Shown here piece by piece: positions 5,451-14,320 of a stretch of DNA of 64,000 bases. Origin of the DNA: a virus; the IMG/VR virus record IMGVR_UViG_3300029893_000005, positions 1 through 64,000 of that record. One strand, given 5' to 3'. The translations under genes and the position numbers were made by a program. Each line of letters opens with the position of its first letter. Positions within the stretch are counted from its first letter, which is position 1. A model generated the notes under the pieces. It saw only the letters and a program-made list of their open reading frames with translations, was not told the DNA's origin and searched no databases.

Positions 5451-7410
5451 GCCGCAGCGTAAGCGGGGTCGCCCCCGTAAGGAGGCCGGCACCCCGTTTA
5501 ACACCCGGGCCCTGATCGACCTCGGTACCGAGGAGGCCGAAGACCAGGGCTTGTACCCAGAGAACCTCTTCTGCCAGTACCTCACGCCTGAAGAAGACGC
5601 GAAGTGGGTGGCCCGCTTCAAGGCCGAGCCGCGGGAATTCCACGAGCGGTACCTCAAGATCCGCCTGAAGGACTCCGATCGCGTCGCCCCCTTCTCGTAC
5701 AACGTCGGGCAGCAGCGCATCTACCGCATCATCCAGCGGCTGCGGGCTGAGGGGCGCCCCGTCCGCCTCGTCATCCTCAAGGCTCGGCAGTTGGGTAGTT
5801 CCACGTTGACCGAGGCCTTCGCTTTCTGGCGGGCCCGCTTCTGGAAGCACACCAACGCGCTGATCATTTCGCACAACAAGACCTCGGCCGAGGCCATCTT
5901 CGAGATGTCGAAGTTGTTTTACGAGGAACTGCCCGAGGCGGTGCGCCCCATGCGCTCCCGCTACGGGCGGGGCCTGATGCGCTTCGAGAACCCGGACGCC
6001 GATCTCCGCTTGAAGTATCCGGGCATGCGCTCCCAGATCCAGGTGGCCACGGCGCGTACCGTGGACGTGGGCCGCGGGCAGACCCTGCAGTTCGTCCACG
6101 CCTCGGAGTTCGCATTCTGGCCGGACCCCTACGGCACCTTCACCTCGGTGATGCAGTGCGTCCCCAACGAGCCCGATACCTTCGTGGTGATCGAGTCTAC
6201 CGCCAAGGGCGCTGACGATGCCTTCTACAAGTTGTGGCAGTTGGCGTGCTCGGATTCGCCCGATAACGTGTGGACCCCGGTCTTCCTGCCCTTCTGGATC
6301 GAGCCGTCCTACGAGAAGGACTTACCGATGTCGGTCCCCGAGTACGAGAAGACCCTCGACGAGTACGAGCGGGACCTGCTGCGCGAGTATCCGGGCTTCA
6401 TGAACCTGCGCAAGATCCAGTGGCGTCGCTACAAGATCGCCACGGACTGCAACAACTCCATCACGGACTTCAATCGCGAGGGCGCCCCCACCGCCGAGGA
6501 AGCCTTCGTGGCCCGCGGCGAGACCATCTTCGACGTCGAGGCGGTGCGCTGGTACATGGTGAACACTCGCCGCGAGGGGCGTCGTGGGCACCTGAAGATG
6601 GGGCCCCGCAACCGTCCCTACTTCGTGGCGGACGACGACGGACCGCTGACGGTGTGGGAGCCGCCCCAGGCCGGCGAGGACTACGTGGCCGGCATCGACG
6701 CATCGCAGGGCCTGGGGGACGACGAATCCGGTAAGGGCGTGGTGTCGCTCAAGGACGAGCCGGATTATTCGGCCGCGGTGGTGCTATCGGCGCACCGCAT
6801 CCAGGTTGCCGAGTTCCACTCGAACTCCATCGAGCCGGATGACTACGGCTCCTATCTATACATGCTGGGCATCTGGTACAACTGGGCGCTGCTGTTCCCC
6901 GAGGTCGGCAACCAGTACGGCGGCATGGGGGTGGTGCGCCGCCTCAAGGAACTGCACTACCCCCGCTTCGGCATGTGGGAGAAGTTCGACCACAAGACCA
7001 AGAAGTATACCGCCTTCATCGGCTTCGAGCCTACCACTCGCTCCATGGGGGTGCTGCTGCCCAAGATCCGCAAGGAGGTCCGTCGCGGGGCCGGGCGGGT
7101 GCCCCCCGACCTGCTGCTGCCGGACGAGCGCCGTCTGCCGCCGCTGGTCATCCGCTCCCGCAAGTTGCTCAACGAGATGACCACCTACACCGTGCAGGGC
7201 TCCGGGGCGGGCGCCAAGAGCGGCTCCCACGACGATCTGGTAGCGGCGCTCGGCATCGCTGTGCTGGGCCTGGAGCAGATTCCGGTACCTCGTGACCTGG
7301 ACAGGAAGGCGGCGGAGCCCGCGATGTGGTATACTGGGGAGGATGAACAGGAGTTGCCTCCTGTCCCGGGGAGCGGCCCCCCAGACGTAGAGCCGTGGAT
7401 GCTCCTGTAG
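5443..7410 (+). CDS. terL: Terminase large subunit
   Basis: The 655-residue motor that drives genome packaging by ATP hydrolysis and cuts DNA with an RNase H-fold nuclease. Visible are a deviant Walker A, KARQLGSST (about residues 111-119), a Walker B-type strand followed by HASEF (about 215-220) and a coupling segment, VVIESTAKG. In the nuclease half are the first metal-binding Asp in GIDASQG (about 417), a middle acidic strand FPEVGNQYGG (about 486) and the last acidic pair in SHDDLVAALG (about 595). Residues 1-20 are basic (RKRGRPRKE). It starts inside the preceding small gene. A promoter-like element lies within its last codons. Confidence 0.92.
   Translation: MPEPQRKRGRPRKEAGTPFNTRALIDLGTEEAEDQGLYPENLFCQYLTPEEDAKWVARFKAEPREFHERYLKIRLKDSDRVAPFSYNVGQQRIYRIIQRLRAEGRPVRLVILKARQLGSSTLTEAFAFWRARFWKHTNALIISHNKTSAEAIFEMSKLFYEELPEAVRPMRSRYGRGLMRFENPDADLRLKYPGMRSQIQVATARTVDVGRGQTLQFVHASEFAFWPDPYGTFTSVMQCVPNEPDTFVVIESTAKGADDAFYKLWQLACSDSPDNVWTPVFLPFWIEPSYEKDLPMSVPEYEKTLDEYERDLLREYPGFMNLRKIQWRRYKIATDCNNSITDFNREGAPTAEEAFVARGETIFDVEAVRWYMVNTRREGRRGHLKMGPRNRPYFVADDDGPLTVWEPPQAGEDYVAGIDASQGLGDDESGKGVVSLKDEPDYSAAVVLSAHRIQVAEFHSNSIEPDDYGSYLYMLGIWYNWALLFPEVGNQYGGMGVVRRLKELHYPRFGMWEKFDHKTKKYTAFIGFEPTTRSMGVLLPKIRKEVRRGAGRVPPDLLLPDERRLPPLVIRSRKLLNEMTTYTVQGSGAGAKSGSHDDLVAALGIAVLGLEQIPVPRDLDRKAAEPAMWYTGEDEQELPPVPGSGPPDVEPWMLL
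7326..7363 (+). promoter_or_regulatory. Late-type extended -10 with hairpin inside terL end
   Basis: TGTGGTATACTGGG (7326-7339) carries an extended -10 (TG-G-TATACT at 7330-7335) and is followed by CAGGAG-TTGC-CTCCTG (7348-7363), a perfect stem. The same combination recurs at 35578-35608 and, more loosely, at 26247-26276 and 44497-44526. It could serve the following large gene. It lies in coding sequence, so coincidence is possible. Confidence 0.5.
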
Positions 7411-7424
7411 GAGGTGTGTAGAAG

Positions 7425-7610
7425 ATGGCCGAGAGACAACCCCCGGGAGAGGCGCGTGGTGGCCACAAGGTGCGGAAACTACCGTTCGGGCTGAGGGGGC
7501 CCGACCGTATAGACGCCTCCTTCACGGTATCGGACGTAGACGCCCCCGCGTTGCCCCCCGCCCACTTCCCCCGCCCAGCCTTCTGGAGGCTTCTGTGCTG
7601 GAAGGCCTGA
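7425..7610 (+). CDS. 61-residue Pro-rich protein
   Basis: ATG 7425 has GGAGG 8 bases upstream. The product is basic and Pro-rich (MAERQPPGEARGGHKVRK...) with an aromatic end (FPRPAFWRLLCWKA). It overlaps the next gene by 16 bases. No family recognised; translation is supported only by the ribosome site and packing. Confidence 0.45.
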   Translation: MAERQPPGEARGGHKVRKLPFGLRGPDRIDASFTVSDVDAPALPPAHFPRPAFWRLLCWKA

Positions 7611-10600
7611 GTCCGGAAGCCCGTATCCTTTCCCAGGCCCTGACGGTGGCCACGCCCCCCGAGGCGCAGGCGTTGATGGCCGACATGCCGTGGGACCGCA
7701 AGATCGCCCTGGCGCAGCGCATCGTTGCCAACAACATGACCGGAGGGTCGGGCTTCCGGTCGGCCGCCAACCGGGAGGTCGTCGACCTGGGCCGCGGGCC
7801 GGGCGGCATGGAGGCCCTGCAGTTGGCTCGCGCGGGACGGCCCTCTGCGGGGCTGGTCGGCATCAACGAGGCGCTGCAGTCCCTGCTGCCGGGGCTCACC
7901 CAGTCGTTCGAGAACACCACGGACTTGATGAATGAGATCAAGTTCCGCGCCAACCAGGGGGACTCCACCGCTGCTGCGGTCTGGGAATACCTGCAGGCCC
8001 GCACGCCGCGAGCCTTCGAGATACTGCTGCGGACGGACAATATCGCAGCGGAGACGCTGCAGGCGGCCCTGGGGGAGGATACCTCTCTCTACGAGGAGTT
8101 GATGCGGGAGGACCGCACCCGCCGCGGTTCGGCGCTTCGCCGAACAGGGGACGGCCTGAACCCCGCTCTCCTGGAGGCGGCCGACATCCGGGCAGGGCAG
8201 ACGCCTCGTAGCAAGGGCGTGGTCGATGTGACCCCGCTGGAGGCGGGGCCCGCCCCGATCGGGATGGACCCGACGTTGGGGCGCCGTGTCACAGTACCGA
8301 ACCTGCCGAACAGATTCGGCACCGGGCTGCTTCCGGGCACCCCGCCGACGCCCGGGACGCGGCGCACTGCCGTACCGCCCGGGTTCCCCGACGCTTCCGA
8401 GGCGTTTCGGTTTGATCGCCCCTTCGCGCATCTGGAGACGCTGGAGGGGCAGACGCGCAGCGGACTTCCACGCATTCTGGCGGCGATTCGCAGTGCGGCG
8501 GGCCTGGAAGGCTTGAGTCCCTCCGACTTCTCCTTCTCGGAAGTCGCCCCAAGACTCCCCGACCCCGGCCAACTCCCTGGCGGCTATGCTCCGGAGTCCG
8601 CCGAACTGGCGGAGTCCCCGGAGGATCGAGCACGTCGACTGCAGCAGAAGGCCCTCGCGAAGCAGGCTGACGCCCTCACCACCGACAAGTACAAGGGCAG
8701 CACCAAGTACCTGAAGGGTAAGCAGCAGGGCCGGTACAAGATGCGGACCGGCAACCGCGGCGGGACCTCGGATACGCTGCGGGGGCTGACCTATCTCGAA
8801 CGCCTGGGGCGGCTGGGGCCCGAAGGGGCCGCCGCGATCGACGAGGCGTTGGCCATGTCGGAAACCATGCGTTCGGGTCGACGCCCGTTTACCGAGGGTA
8901 GACGCCCGGCGGTGCCGGAGTCGCTGCTGCGGGAGCGCGGCATCTTCGGGCCGGGCTTGTCCGAGAATACCCCGCTGTCGGCGTTGATCGCCCCTAAGCC
9001 CACCACACCGGCCAACGCACAGATGGCGGAGCCCGGGCTGCGCAGCCCGATTTCTCCGGAGACGAGTGCCTTGCGGGCGGCACTGGACGGCATGGACGTA
9101 CCGCCCCCGCCGTCGCCGCCGGATCCGTCCGAGGGGATCCGCAGAATCGAGCAGGCGGAGGACGCGCCTTCCCGCCGCACCGCACGGACGGGGCGGCCGG
9201 CTGCTCCGGTTGCGGAGGGCCCGGCGGCCGTCGTACCGGAGGTGGTTCCCCGTCTGTACTCGCCGTTCCCGTACACGTTTGCCGACGCGCATACACGGCT
9301 GGAGGTTCCGGTAACTGTGGGCTCCACCCGTCCGCAGTGGGCCATGGCGGAAGCGGCTGGTGGATCCCCTTACTCCGCGGTGATGGATGCCCCGTACCTG
9401 GAGACGCAGCGGCAGGTGCTGGGGCGGACTAGCGGCCCCCAGGAAATCCCGGTACGAGAGGCCCCTCCGCTGGCGGAGGGTAGCCCGCGGCATCCCGCCT
9501 ACGACCCGAATCGGGCGTGGTTCGCCCCAGAGCGCCCGGCGGGGCCGTTGATGGAGGCCGGCTTTACCGATGCGCTGGGGCGCGGGGCGCTTCCGGGGCA
9601 GTACAGCCCCGTCATTGGGCCGCGGATTGCTGCGAACCGAGCAAGGATGTCGGCAATCCGAGAGGCAATGCGGTCCCGCCCTGCGCCCCCTGTTTCGGTT
9701 GCGGAACGGGCTTTTGGTCGTGAGGTACGCCCGGGACCGCTTTACGACGGTGCGGCGATGCCGGGCGGGGCGGTTCAGTACGAAGGCCCCGCGGGACCTC
9801 GGCTACAGGGACTCGCAGGACTGCCTGCAGATCGCTTGGCCGCGACTTTGACGCGCACCGAGTTCGGTGCCGCCAGCCCCGTGGGTCCCCAGGCGCAAAT
9901 CATGGGCGGGAAGTTTCTCAATAACTTCCGCAAACCAGTTCCGCACGATCCTGCGGCTTACGGCAGTGTGTTCGCTCCTGGCCGTCAGTACGACATGGCC
10001 GCGGGGCCTGGGGGCAGCCCGTTGGAGGGTCTTTTTCCCAACGAGACAACCCCGCTTGGGCCGGAGGTGTCTGAGCCGCGGTTCCGCAGCGCCATGCGAA
10101 CCGCGGCAGGCCTGGACCCGGCGGCGGGCGAGGAGTACGGGCGGCTGTTCAATCCTCGTGACTGGGCCCGACAGGACCGTTTCAGTCAGTTCATGGACCC
10201 GTACCTCCCGAAGCGTGGCGGCATCCGTCCGGAGTTTGCCCAGCGGCTGGAACGGATCGCCAACCTCGGCTCGGGTACCAAGCCGTTTCCTATGACGGGA
10301 CCGGCTGCGCTGGGACTGCTGGGTGTTGCGGATATGCGGCAGCGCGGGGGCGACTGGCTGACATCACTCGGAGTACCGCTCGGACTGCTTGGCGGGTATG
10401 CGGCGCTCCAGGCGGCAAGTGGGCTGCAGGGTGGGCCGGGCGGTACACTGCCCCCGATCAGCCGTCCGCTCAACGCGCTGAAGGGCGGCACCGGCATGGC
10501 GGCCCGCGGGGCGCTTCGCGCCCTGGGCCCTGTTGGAGGGGCGCTCGCCGGGCAGGAGGCCTTCACCAACGTCTTCGGCGACAATCCCTACAGCCGTGGC

Positions 10601-11080
10601 GCCGGCCTCGTGGGCGGGGGTCTGCTCGGGCTGGTCCCCGGTGCGGGTGGGATCATGGCCGGCGGGCAGATGGCCAGCCACGGGTTGGTGGACCCGATTG
10701 CCGAGAAGTTGGCGGCCGGCGAGGGCGTGCTCTCTGCCGCGAACGTCTTCGAGCCTCCCAAGCGTATTGCCGCGGCAGACGTCGACCCACGACGGGATTC
10801 GGCTATTGCGTACATCCGCGAGCAGATGCGGGGGCTGGCTCCGCCGGCCCCGTTCGCCAACCCGGCCAATCCTCTCGTGGATCGGTACCGTCAGCGGGCC
10901 GTTGACACGGCTCGGCACCTGCAGGGACTAGGCTACTCTCCGGATATTGTGGCGAACCTCTTCCAGCAGGCTACGGGATACAAGGACGCCGGGGCGCAGG
11001 CTGAGATGGGGGGCGTGACCTCCCGCGGTTCGGGGTCTCTCCTGCAGCGGGCGCTCCGAGAGGCTGCCCTTAGCCAGTAA
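7595..11080 (+). CDS. Very large Pro/Gly-rich virion-associated protein
   Basis: GTG start at 7595 with GGAGG 5 bases upstream. The 1161 residues are rich in Pro, Gly, Ala and Arg. A helical N-terminal region (about 1-180) is followed by long low-complexity linkers, and a C-terminal region (about 870-1000) has Gly-zipper-like stretches such as GAGLVGGGLLGLVPGAGG that could insert in a membrane. Proteins of this size and texture near the terminase or late genes of short-tailed phages are often internal virion proteins released with the DNA. This is inference from composition and position; no catalytic motif is visible. Confidence 0.6.
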   Translation: MLEGLSPEARILSQALTVATPPEAQALMADMPWDRKIALAQRIVANNMTGGSGFRSAANREVVDLGRGPGGMEALQLARAGRPSAGLVGINEALQSLLPGLTQSFENTTDLMNEIKFRANQGDSTAAAVWEYLQARTPRAFEILLRTDNIAAETLQAALGEDTSLYEELMREDRTRRGSALRRTGDGLNPALLEAADIRAGQTPRSKGVVDVTPLEAGPAPIGMDPTLGRRVTVPNLPNRFGTGLLPGTPPTPGTRRTAVPPGFPDASEAFRFDRPFAHLETLEGQTRSGLPRILAAIRSAAGLEGLSPSDFSFSEVAPRLPDPGQLPGGYAPESAELAESPEDRARRLQQKALAKQADALTTDKYKGSTKYLKGKQQGRYKMRTGNRGGTSDTLRGLTYLERLGRLGPEGAAAIDEALAMSETMRSGRRPFTEGRRPAVPESLLRERGIFGPGLSENTPLSALIAPKPTTPANAQMAEPGLRSPISPETSALRAALDGMDVPPPPSPPDPSEGIRRIEQAEDAPSRRTARTGRPAAPVAEGPAAVVPEVVPRLYSPFPYTFADAHTRLEVPVTVGSTRPQWAMAEAAGGSPYSAVMDAPYLETQRQVLGRTSGPQEIPVREAPPLAEGSPRHPAYDPNRAWFAPERPAGPLMEAGFTDALGRGALPGQYSPVIGPRIAANRARMSAIREAMRSRPAPPVSVAERAFGREVRPGPLYDGAAMPGGAVQYEGPAGPRLQGLAGLPADRLAATLTRTEFGAASPVGPQAQIMGGKFLNNFRKPVPHDPAAYGSVFAPGRQYDMAAGPGGSPLEGLFPNETTPLGPEVSEPRFRSAMRTAAGLDPAAGEEYGRLFNPRDWARQDRFSQFMDPYLPKRGGIRPEFAQRLERIANLGSGTKPFPMTGPAALGLLGVADMRQRGGDWLTSLGVPLGLLGGYAALQAASGLQGGPGGTLPPISRPLNALKGGTGMAARGALRALGPVGGALAGQEAFTNVFGDNPYSRGAGLVGGGLLGLVPGAGGIMAGGQMASHGLVDPIAEKLAAGEGVLSAANVFEPPKRIAAADVDPRRDSAIAYIREQMRGLAPPAPFANPANPLVDRYRQRAVDTARHLQGLGYSPDIVANLFQQATGYKDAGAQAEMGGVTSRGSGSLLQRALREAALSQ

Positions 11081-11092
11081 TCTTCACAAACA
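11079..11092 (-). promoter_or_regulatory. Operator-like site between late genes
   Basis: AATCTTCACAAACA on the plus strand contains the reverse complement of TTTGTGAAGATT, matching the operator consensus in its core. No promoter boxes fit around it. It overlaps the 3' end of the large gene, in the gap before the HAD phosphatase. Confidence 0.5.
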
Positions 11093-11112
11093 AAGAAAGG
11101 GAACACCCTATC

Positions 11113-11733
11113 GTGAGACGCACCGTGATCCTGGACGCGGACGGCACCCTGTACGATCTGGTCGGGGGGCTGATTCGCTCGATCCGCAACCACTTCGCCT
11201 ACGTCATCCACCGCGAGGACGTCAGGAACCGGAATCTGCTGATGATGGCGCCGCCGGATCGCCCCGAGATCGGGGAGCACATCCTCAAGTGCCTGAAGGA
11301 CCCGAAGTTCTTCTACAATCTCCAACCCTTCCCCGGTGTCGCGGAGGCCTTGCTCCCTCTGGCGGAGTACGGTAAACTGGTGGTGGTGACCGCCCGCGAC
11401 CGCAGCATGGTGCGGGCCACCCAACTGGCCATGGCCAGAGATTTCCCCGGGGTCACCATCTCCGGGGTGGAGTGCCGCAAGGGAGACAACAAGGCATCCG
11501 TGATACGCCTGATTCCCGACGCCCGCGTCGCCTTCGAGGACGACACCGAGGCCGCCCTGGAGTACGCCCGCAAGGGGCTGCGTACCTTCCTGATCGGGCC
11601 GCCCCAGGCGCCCTACACCACCCTGCCCTATGGCAGAATGCGGAATCTACACATCGCCGGCTCGTTCCCCGAGGCGGTGGAGAAGTTCCAGGCAACCAGG
11701 ATTCCTGGGGTCGGCTCAGGAATCGCTTCCTGA
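11113..11733 (+). CDS. HAD-family phosphatase, 5'(3')-deoxyribonucleotidase-like
   Basis: GTG start at 11113 after GAAAGGG. The 206-residue protein has all four HAD motifs. Motif I is LDADGTL, with nucleophile Asp8 and acid Asp10. Motif II is VVVTARD. Motif III is a Lys in GDNKASVI. Motif IV is AFEDD. Enzymes of this type remove phosphate from small substrates, often deoxynucleoside monophosphates in phages, which would tune nucleotide pools. The cap region (about 20-70) is helical as in the nucleotidase group. The substrate is not shown by sequence. Its position among late genes is unusual for a nucleotide enzyme. Confidence 0.8.
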   Translation: MRRTVILDADGTLYDLVGGLIRSIRNHFAYVIHREDVRNRNLLMMAPPDRPEIGEHILKCLKDPKFFYNLQPFPGVAEALLPLAEYGKLVVVTARDRSMVRATQLAMARDFPGVTISGVECRKGDNKASVIRLIPDARVAFEDDTEAALEYARKGLRTFLIGPPQAPYTTLPYGRMRNLHIAGSFPEAVEKFQATRIPGVGSGIAS

Positions 11734-11758
11734 TGAAAACGAACGGAGGTAGTTCCTG

Positions 11759-12481
11759 ATGCCCACTGCCGAACCCCTGGAGCGGTACTTCCACGGTATC
11801 CCCGATCTCCTGTGCGTCGACCGTCTCAACACGGACCGCACCCCGACCGCGGCCGGGCACGTCCGCGTCAACGCCACCGGAGACGTCTTCCAGTGGTGGG
11901 GCGACACCGACAACGAGGTGAAGACGGCGCTGCATGTCGGCCGTGAGCAGACCAGCATCATCCGCCCCTTTCAACTGTCGGCTCTCGACATCGTGTCGAC
12001 GGCGGCCATGCCGGTCCTCACCCGCGCCGCTGCCGGACTCTGGTACTGGGAGCGCATCGCGACCGGTGCTGAGACCCTCTACTTCAGCGGACTGGTGCCG
12101 TACAAGATCGAGACGGCCAGCCGGGGCGCGAAACTGACCGGGCTGGAGATCGCCTACGAACTGGCCACGGCCAACCTGACCAGTCTCGACGTGCGGGTGG
12201 ACAGCGTGGTCTACGCCCAGGCGACCAACCCCGTGGTCACCAACAGCCACGGCGGCGCCATCGTGGACGGTGACTACGACGCCGCACACGACACTGCGGC
12301 CGAGCGCATCGACTCCACCGTGGCCAACGGCGAGCACCTGCTCACCCTGACCCTGAACACCCCGGCCTACTACGTCACCGCCAACGGCGAGGTCCGCTTC
12401 GAGATCGCCGTGGTGATGCAGAACACCGGCGTGTTCCGCCTGCGCACCGTCCACGGCATCTACACCGAGGCCCAGAACTAG
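11759..12481 (+). CDS. Beta-rich virion protein candidate
   Basis: 240 residues from ATG 11759, preceded by GGAGG at 11745-11749. The sequence is beta-rich with alternating apolar residues (LTGLEIAYELATANLTSLDV, EVRFEIAVVMQNTGVFRL) and no membrane segment or catalytic motif. It resembles decoration or head-fibre type proteins in texture only. It is grouped with the next gene, whose product has the same texture, between phosphatase and portal genes. Confidence 0.55.
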   Translation: MPTAEPLERYFHGIPDLLCVDRLNTDRTPTAAGHVRVNATGDVFQWWGDTDNEVKTALHVGREQTSIIRPFQLSALDIVSTAAMPVLTRAAAGLWYWERIATGAETLYFSGLVPYKIETASRGAKLTGLEIAYELATANLTSLDVRVDSVVYAQATNPVVTNSHGGAIVDGDYDAAHDTAAERIDSTVANGEHLLTLTLNTPAYYVTANGEVRFEIAVVMQNTGVFRLRTVHGIYTEAQN

Positions 12482-12491
12482 GCCCCGAGCA

Positions 12492-12507
12492 CAGAAGGAG
12501 GTTTCTG
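12492..12507 (+). promoter_or_regulatory. Ribosome site held in a small hairpin loop
   Basis: CAGAA-GGAGG-TTTCTG: the Shine-Dalgarno sequence GGAGG (12497-12501) sits between complementary arms CAGAA and TTCTG, before GTG 12511. The 5-bp stem is weak, but it could lower or time translation of the signal-peptide protein. Confidence 0.35.
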
Positions 12508-12510
12508 ATC

Positions 12511-13233
12511 GTGAAGATTCGCAATGCGTTCCTGCTCTCGCTGCTGCTGATCCTGTTCGGCATCGGCGGGCTGTTCCTCACCCTGCCGGCCACGCAGCCG
12601 GCCCAGGCCCAGACGACTCAGCAGTTCGGCTCGGCCAACATCGTGGACGGCTCCCTCGTCAACGCCGACATCAGCGCCTCGGCGGCTATCGCCTTCTCGA
12701 AACTGGCGGCTCTGACCAGCGGACAACTGCTGGTGGGCAACGGATCCAACGTGCCGACAGCGGTGGCCATGTCCGGAGACATTACCATCTCCAACGCAGG
12801 CGTGACCGCCATCGGGGCGGGCAAGGTCACCAGCGCCATGCTCGAAGAGTCGGTGCTGCGCAAGACCACGACGGCACTGACCGCCCAGAACATTCTGGAC
12901 ATGTACGGCGCTCCGGTGCAACTGATCGCCGCGCCCGCGGCGGGCAAGGCCATCGTGGTGGAGAGCGTGGTGTGGGACTTCGCCTACAACACGACGCAGT
13001 TTGCCGGCGGTGGCAACGTCAGCGTGGAGTATGCGGACGGCACCGACGTGTGCGCCGTGATCGAGACGGCCAACGTGACCTCGGCTGTGGACTCCCTGGT
13101 GGTGCGTCCGGGTACGGGAGTGGCCATCGACGAGGCCGCGGCCATCCAGATCACCAACGCCACCGCCCCCTTCACCACGGGAAACAGCACGGCCAACGTG
13201 ACCATCTGGTATCACGTCTACACGTTGCCGTAA
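12511..13233 (+). CDS. Secreted-type, fibre-like protein with signal peptide
   Basis: GTG start at 12511. Residues 1-32 look like a Sec signal peptide: Lys/Arg near the start, a hydrophobic core (LLSLLLILFGIGGLFL) and a likely cleavage site after QPAQAQ. The mature part has the repetitive Ala/Gly/Ser/Val texture of phage fibres (DGSLVNADISASAAIAFSKL, GQLLVGNGSNVPTAVAMSGD) and a beta-rich C-terminal domain. A signal peptide on a virion-like protein is odd, since virions assemble in the cytoplasm; it may be displayed on or exported by the infected cell. Confidence 0.6.
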   Translation: MKIRNAFLLSLLLILFGIGGLFLTLPATQPAQAQTTQQFGSANIVDGSLVNADISASAAIAFSKLAALTSGQLLVGNGSNVPTAVAMSGDITISNAGVTAIGAGKVTSAMLEESVLRKTTTALTAQNILDMYGAPVQLIAAPAAGKAIVVESVVWDFAYNTTQFAGGGNVSVEYADGTDVCAVIETANVTSAVDSLVVRPGTGVAIDEAAAIQITNATAPFTTGNSTANVTIWYHVYTLP

Positions 13234-13244
13234 GGAGCACCACA

Positions 13245-13763
13245 GTGCCCACCTACGAGTTCAAGTGCGGCGGGGGTCACTACCTGGAGTACACCTGCCC
13301 TATGTCACAGAAGCCTGCTTCTGTGGAGTGCGAGTGTGGGGAGGAGGCCACCCAGGTCTTCGTGACCCCTCCCTACATCGATCGCACCCCCTGCCGCGAG
13401 TTCAGCGGCTTCGACGTCGGCCTCGGCCGCTCGTTCTCTTCCATGCGGGAGCGCAAGCAGTTCCTCAAGGAGAACGGGCTGCATGAATGGGGCCCGGAGC
13501 AGAGCGAGACCTACGACCGCAGGCTGCGTGATGAGCAGCAGAAGAAGAAGGATCTGGAGCGGTCGACCTACACGGACGGCACCATCAAGAAGCCCATGGG
13601 CCCGCTGCAGTTCGGCAACTTCCGCCTGGGGGCCATCAAGCCCGCCAAGCGGGACATCATGCCGGTCGAGGACCAGGGTAAGACCATTCGTCTCGACGAG
13701 CAGCCCCCGAAGGGGCAGCATCACCCGGCGCTGAAGCCGCGGGTGGCGAAGGCGATCAAGTAG
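13245..13763 (+). CDS. FmdB-type zinc-ribbon protein
   Basis: GTG 13245 lies after TAAGGAGCACCACA. The start PTYEFKCGGGHYLEY, later ECECGEEATQVF, follows the FmdB regulatory zinc-ribbon pattern (PxYEFxCxxxH...CxCGxxA), with Cys/His ligands at about residues 8, 12, 30 and 32. The remaining 130 residues are charged and helical (RRLRDEQQKKKDLER) and end basic. The FmdB family is widespread but poorly understood. In phages, such proteins occur near structural genes. An open frame running further upstream overlaps the previous gene and is not needed. Confidence 0.65.
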   Translation: MPTYEFKCGGGHYLEYTCPMSQKPASVECECGEEATQVFVTPPYIDRTPCREFSGFDVGLGRSFSSMRERKQFLKENGLHEWGPEQSETYDRRLRDEQQKKKDLERSTYTDGTIKKPMGPLQFGNFRLGAIKPAKRDIMPVEDQGKTIRLDEQPPKGQHHPALKPRVAKAIK

Positions 13764-13803
13764 CACGGCGGCGGCGCTCGACATAGGAAAGGGGGCTATA
13801 CCC

Positions 13804-14320
13804 GTGGCGATACTGGTGCGGAATGCTCGTTACGTTGTGCCCGATCCTGTGTCTGGGTGCTGGAACTGGACCAGAAGCCTCAACGACCAGGGTTACGGAC
13901 AGTTCACTTACGCTGGTAAGACGTATCGCGCCCACAGGGCGCTGTACGCCTACTACACAGGCGAGGACGTTCGGGGAAAAGTGCTCTGTCATCGTTGCGA
14001 CAACAGGGCTTGCTGCAATCCCGGGCATATCATTGCGGGCACACAGGCCGACAACCTTCGAGACATGGTGTCCAAGGGCCGCCACTGGACGGTCAACAAT
14101 CCCGACAAGCGCCCACGGGGGGACGCGCACTGGACGAAGCGCACCCCCATCTCGGAACCATACGGGTTCTCGGAAGAAGCGGCTGACGGCGGAGCAGGTG
14201 CAGCAGGTAGAGGAGCGCATGGCGGAGGGGGCGTCTACTCTTCGCACACTGGCGGAAGAGTTCTCAGTGAGCATGTCCACCATTAACCGTATTCGCCGCA
14301 AGGCGGGGGCATACGCCTGA
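13804..14320 (+). pseudogene. HNH endonuclease gene with a +1 frameshift
   Basis: The frame from GTG 13804 encodes an HNH nuclease: CWNWTRSLNDQGYGQF, AHRALYAYYTG, then LCHRCDNRACCNPGHI (about residues 60-75) and QADNLRDMVSKGR. After the C5 run at 14144-14148 this frame turns to Gly/Ala nonsense. The frame shifted by one base continues with the expected C-terminal helix-turn-helix (RLTAEQVQQVEERMAEG, LAEEFSVSMSTINRIRRKAG) and stops at 14320, overlapping the portal start as TGATG. Removing one C joins the two halves. This may be a sequencing or assembly indel, a true mutation or programmed slippage. Such stand-alone HNH genes are usually selfish homing elements. Confidence 0.75.

Noticed and set aside
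7169-9493. 774-codon minus-strand frame
   Set aside because: Antisense of the terL end and the large Pro/Gly-rich gene; Arg/Pro/Gly-rich composition, no start signals.
12972-13244. Upstream extension of the zinc-ribbon gene to 12972
   Set aside because: It overlaps the preceding fibre-like gene by over 260 bases, reads as Arg/His/Gly-rich shadow sequence, and the FmdB motif needs the start at 13245.
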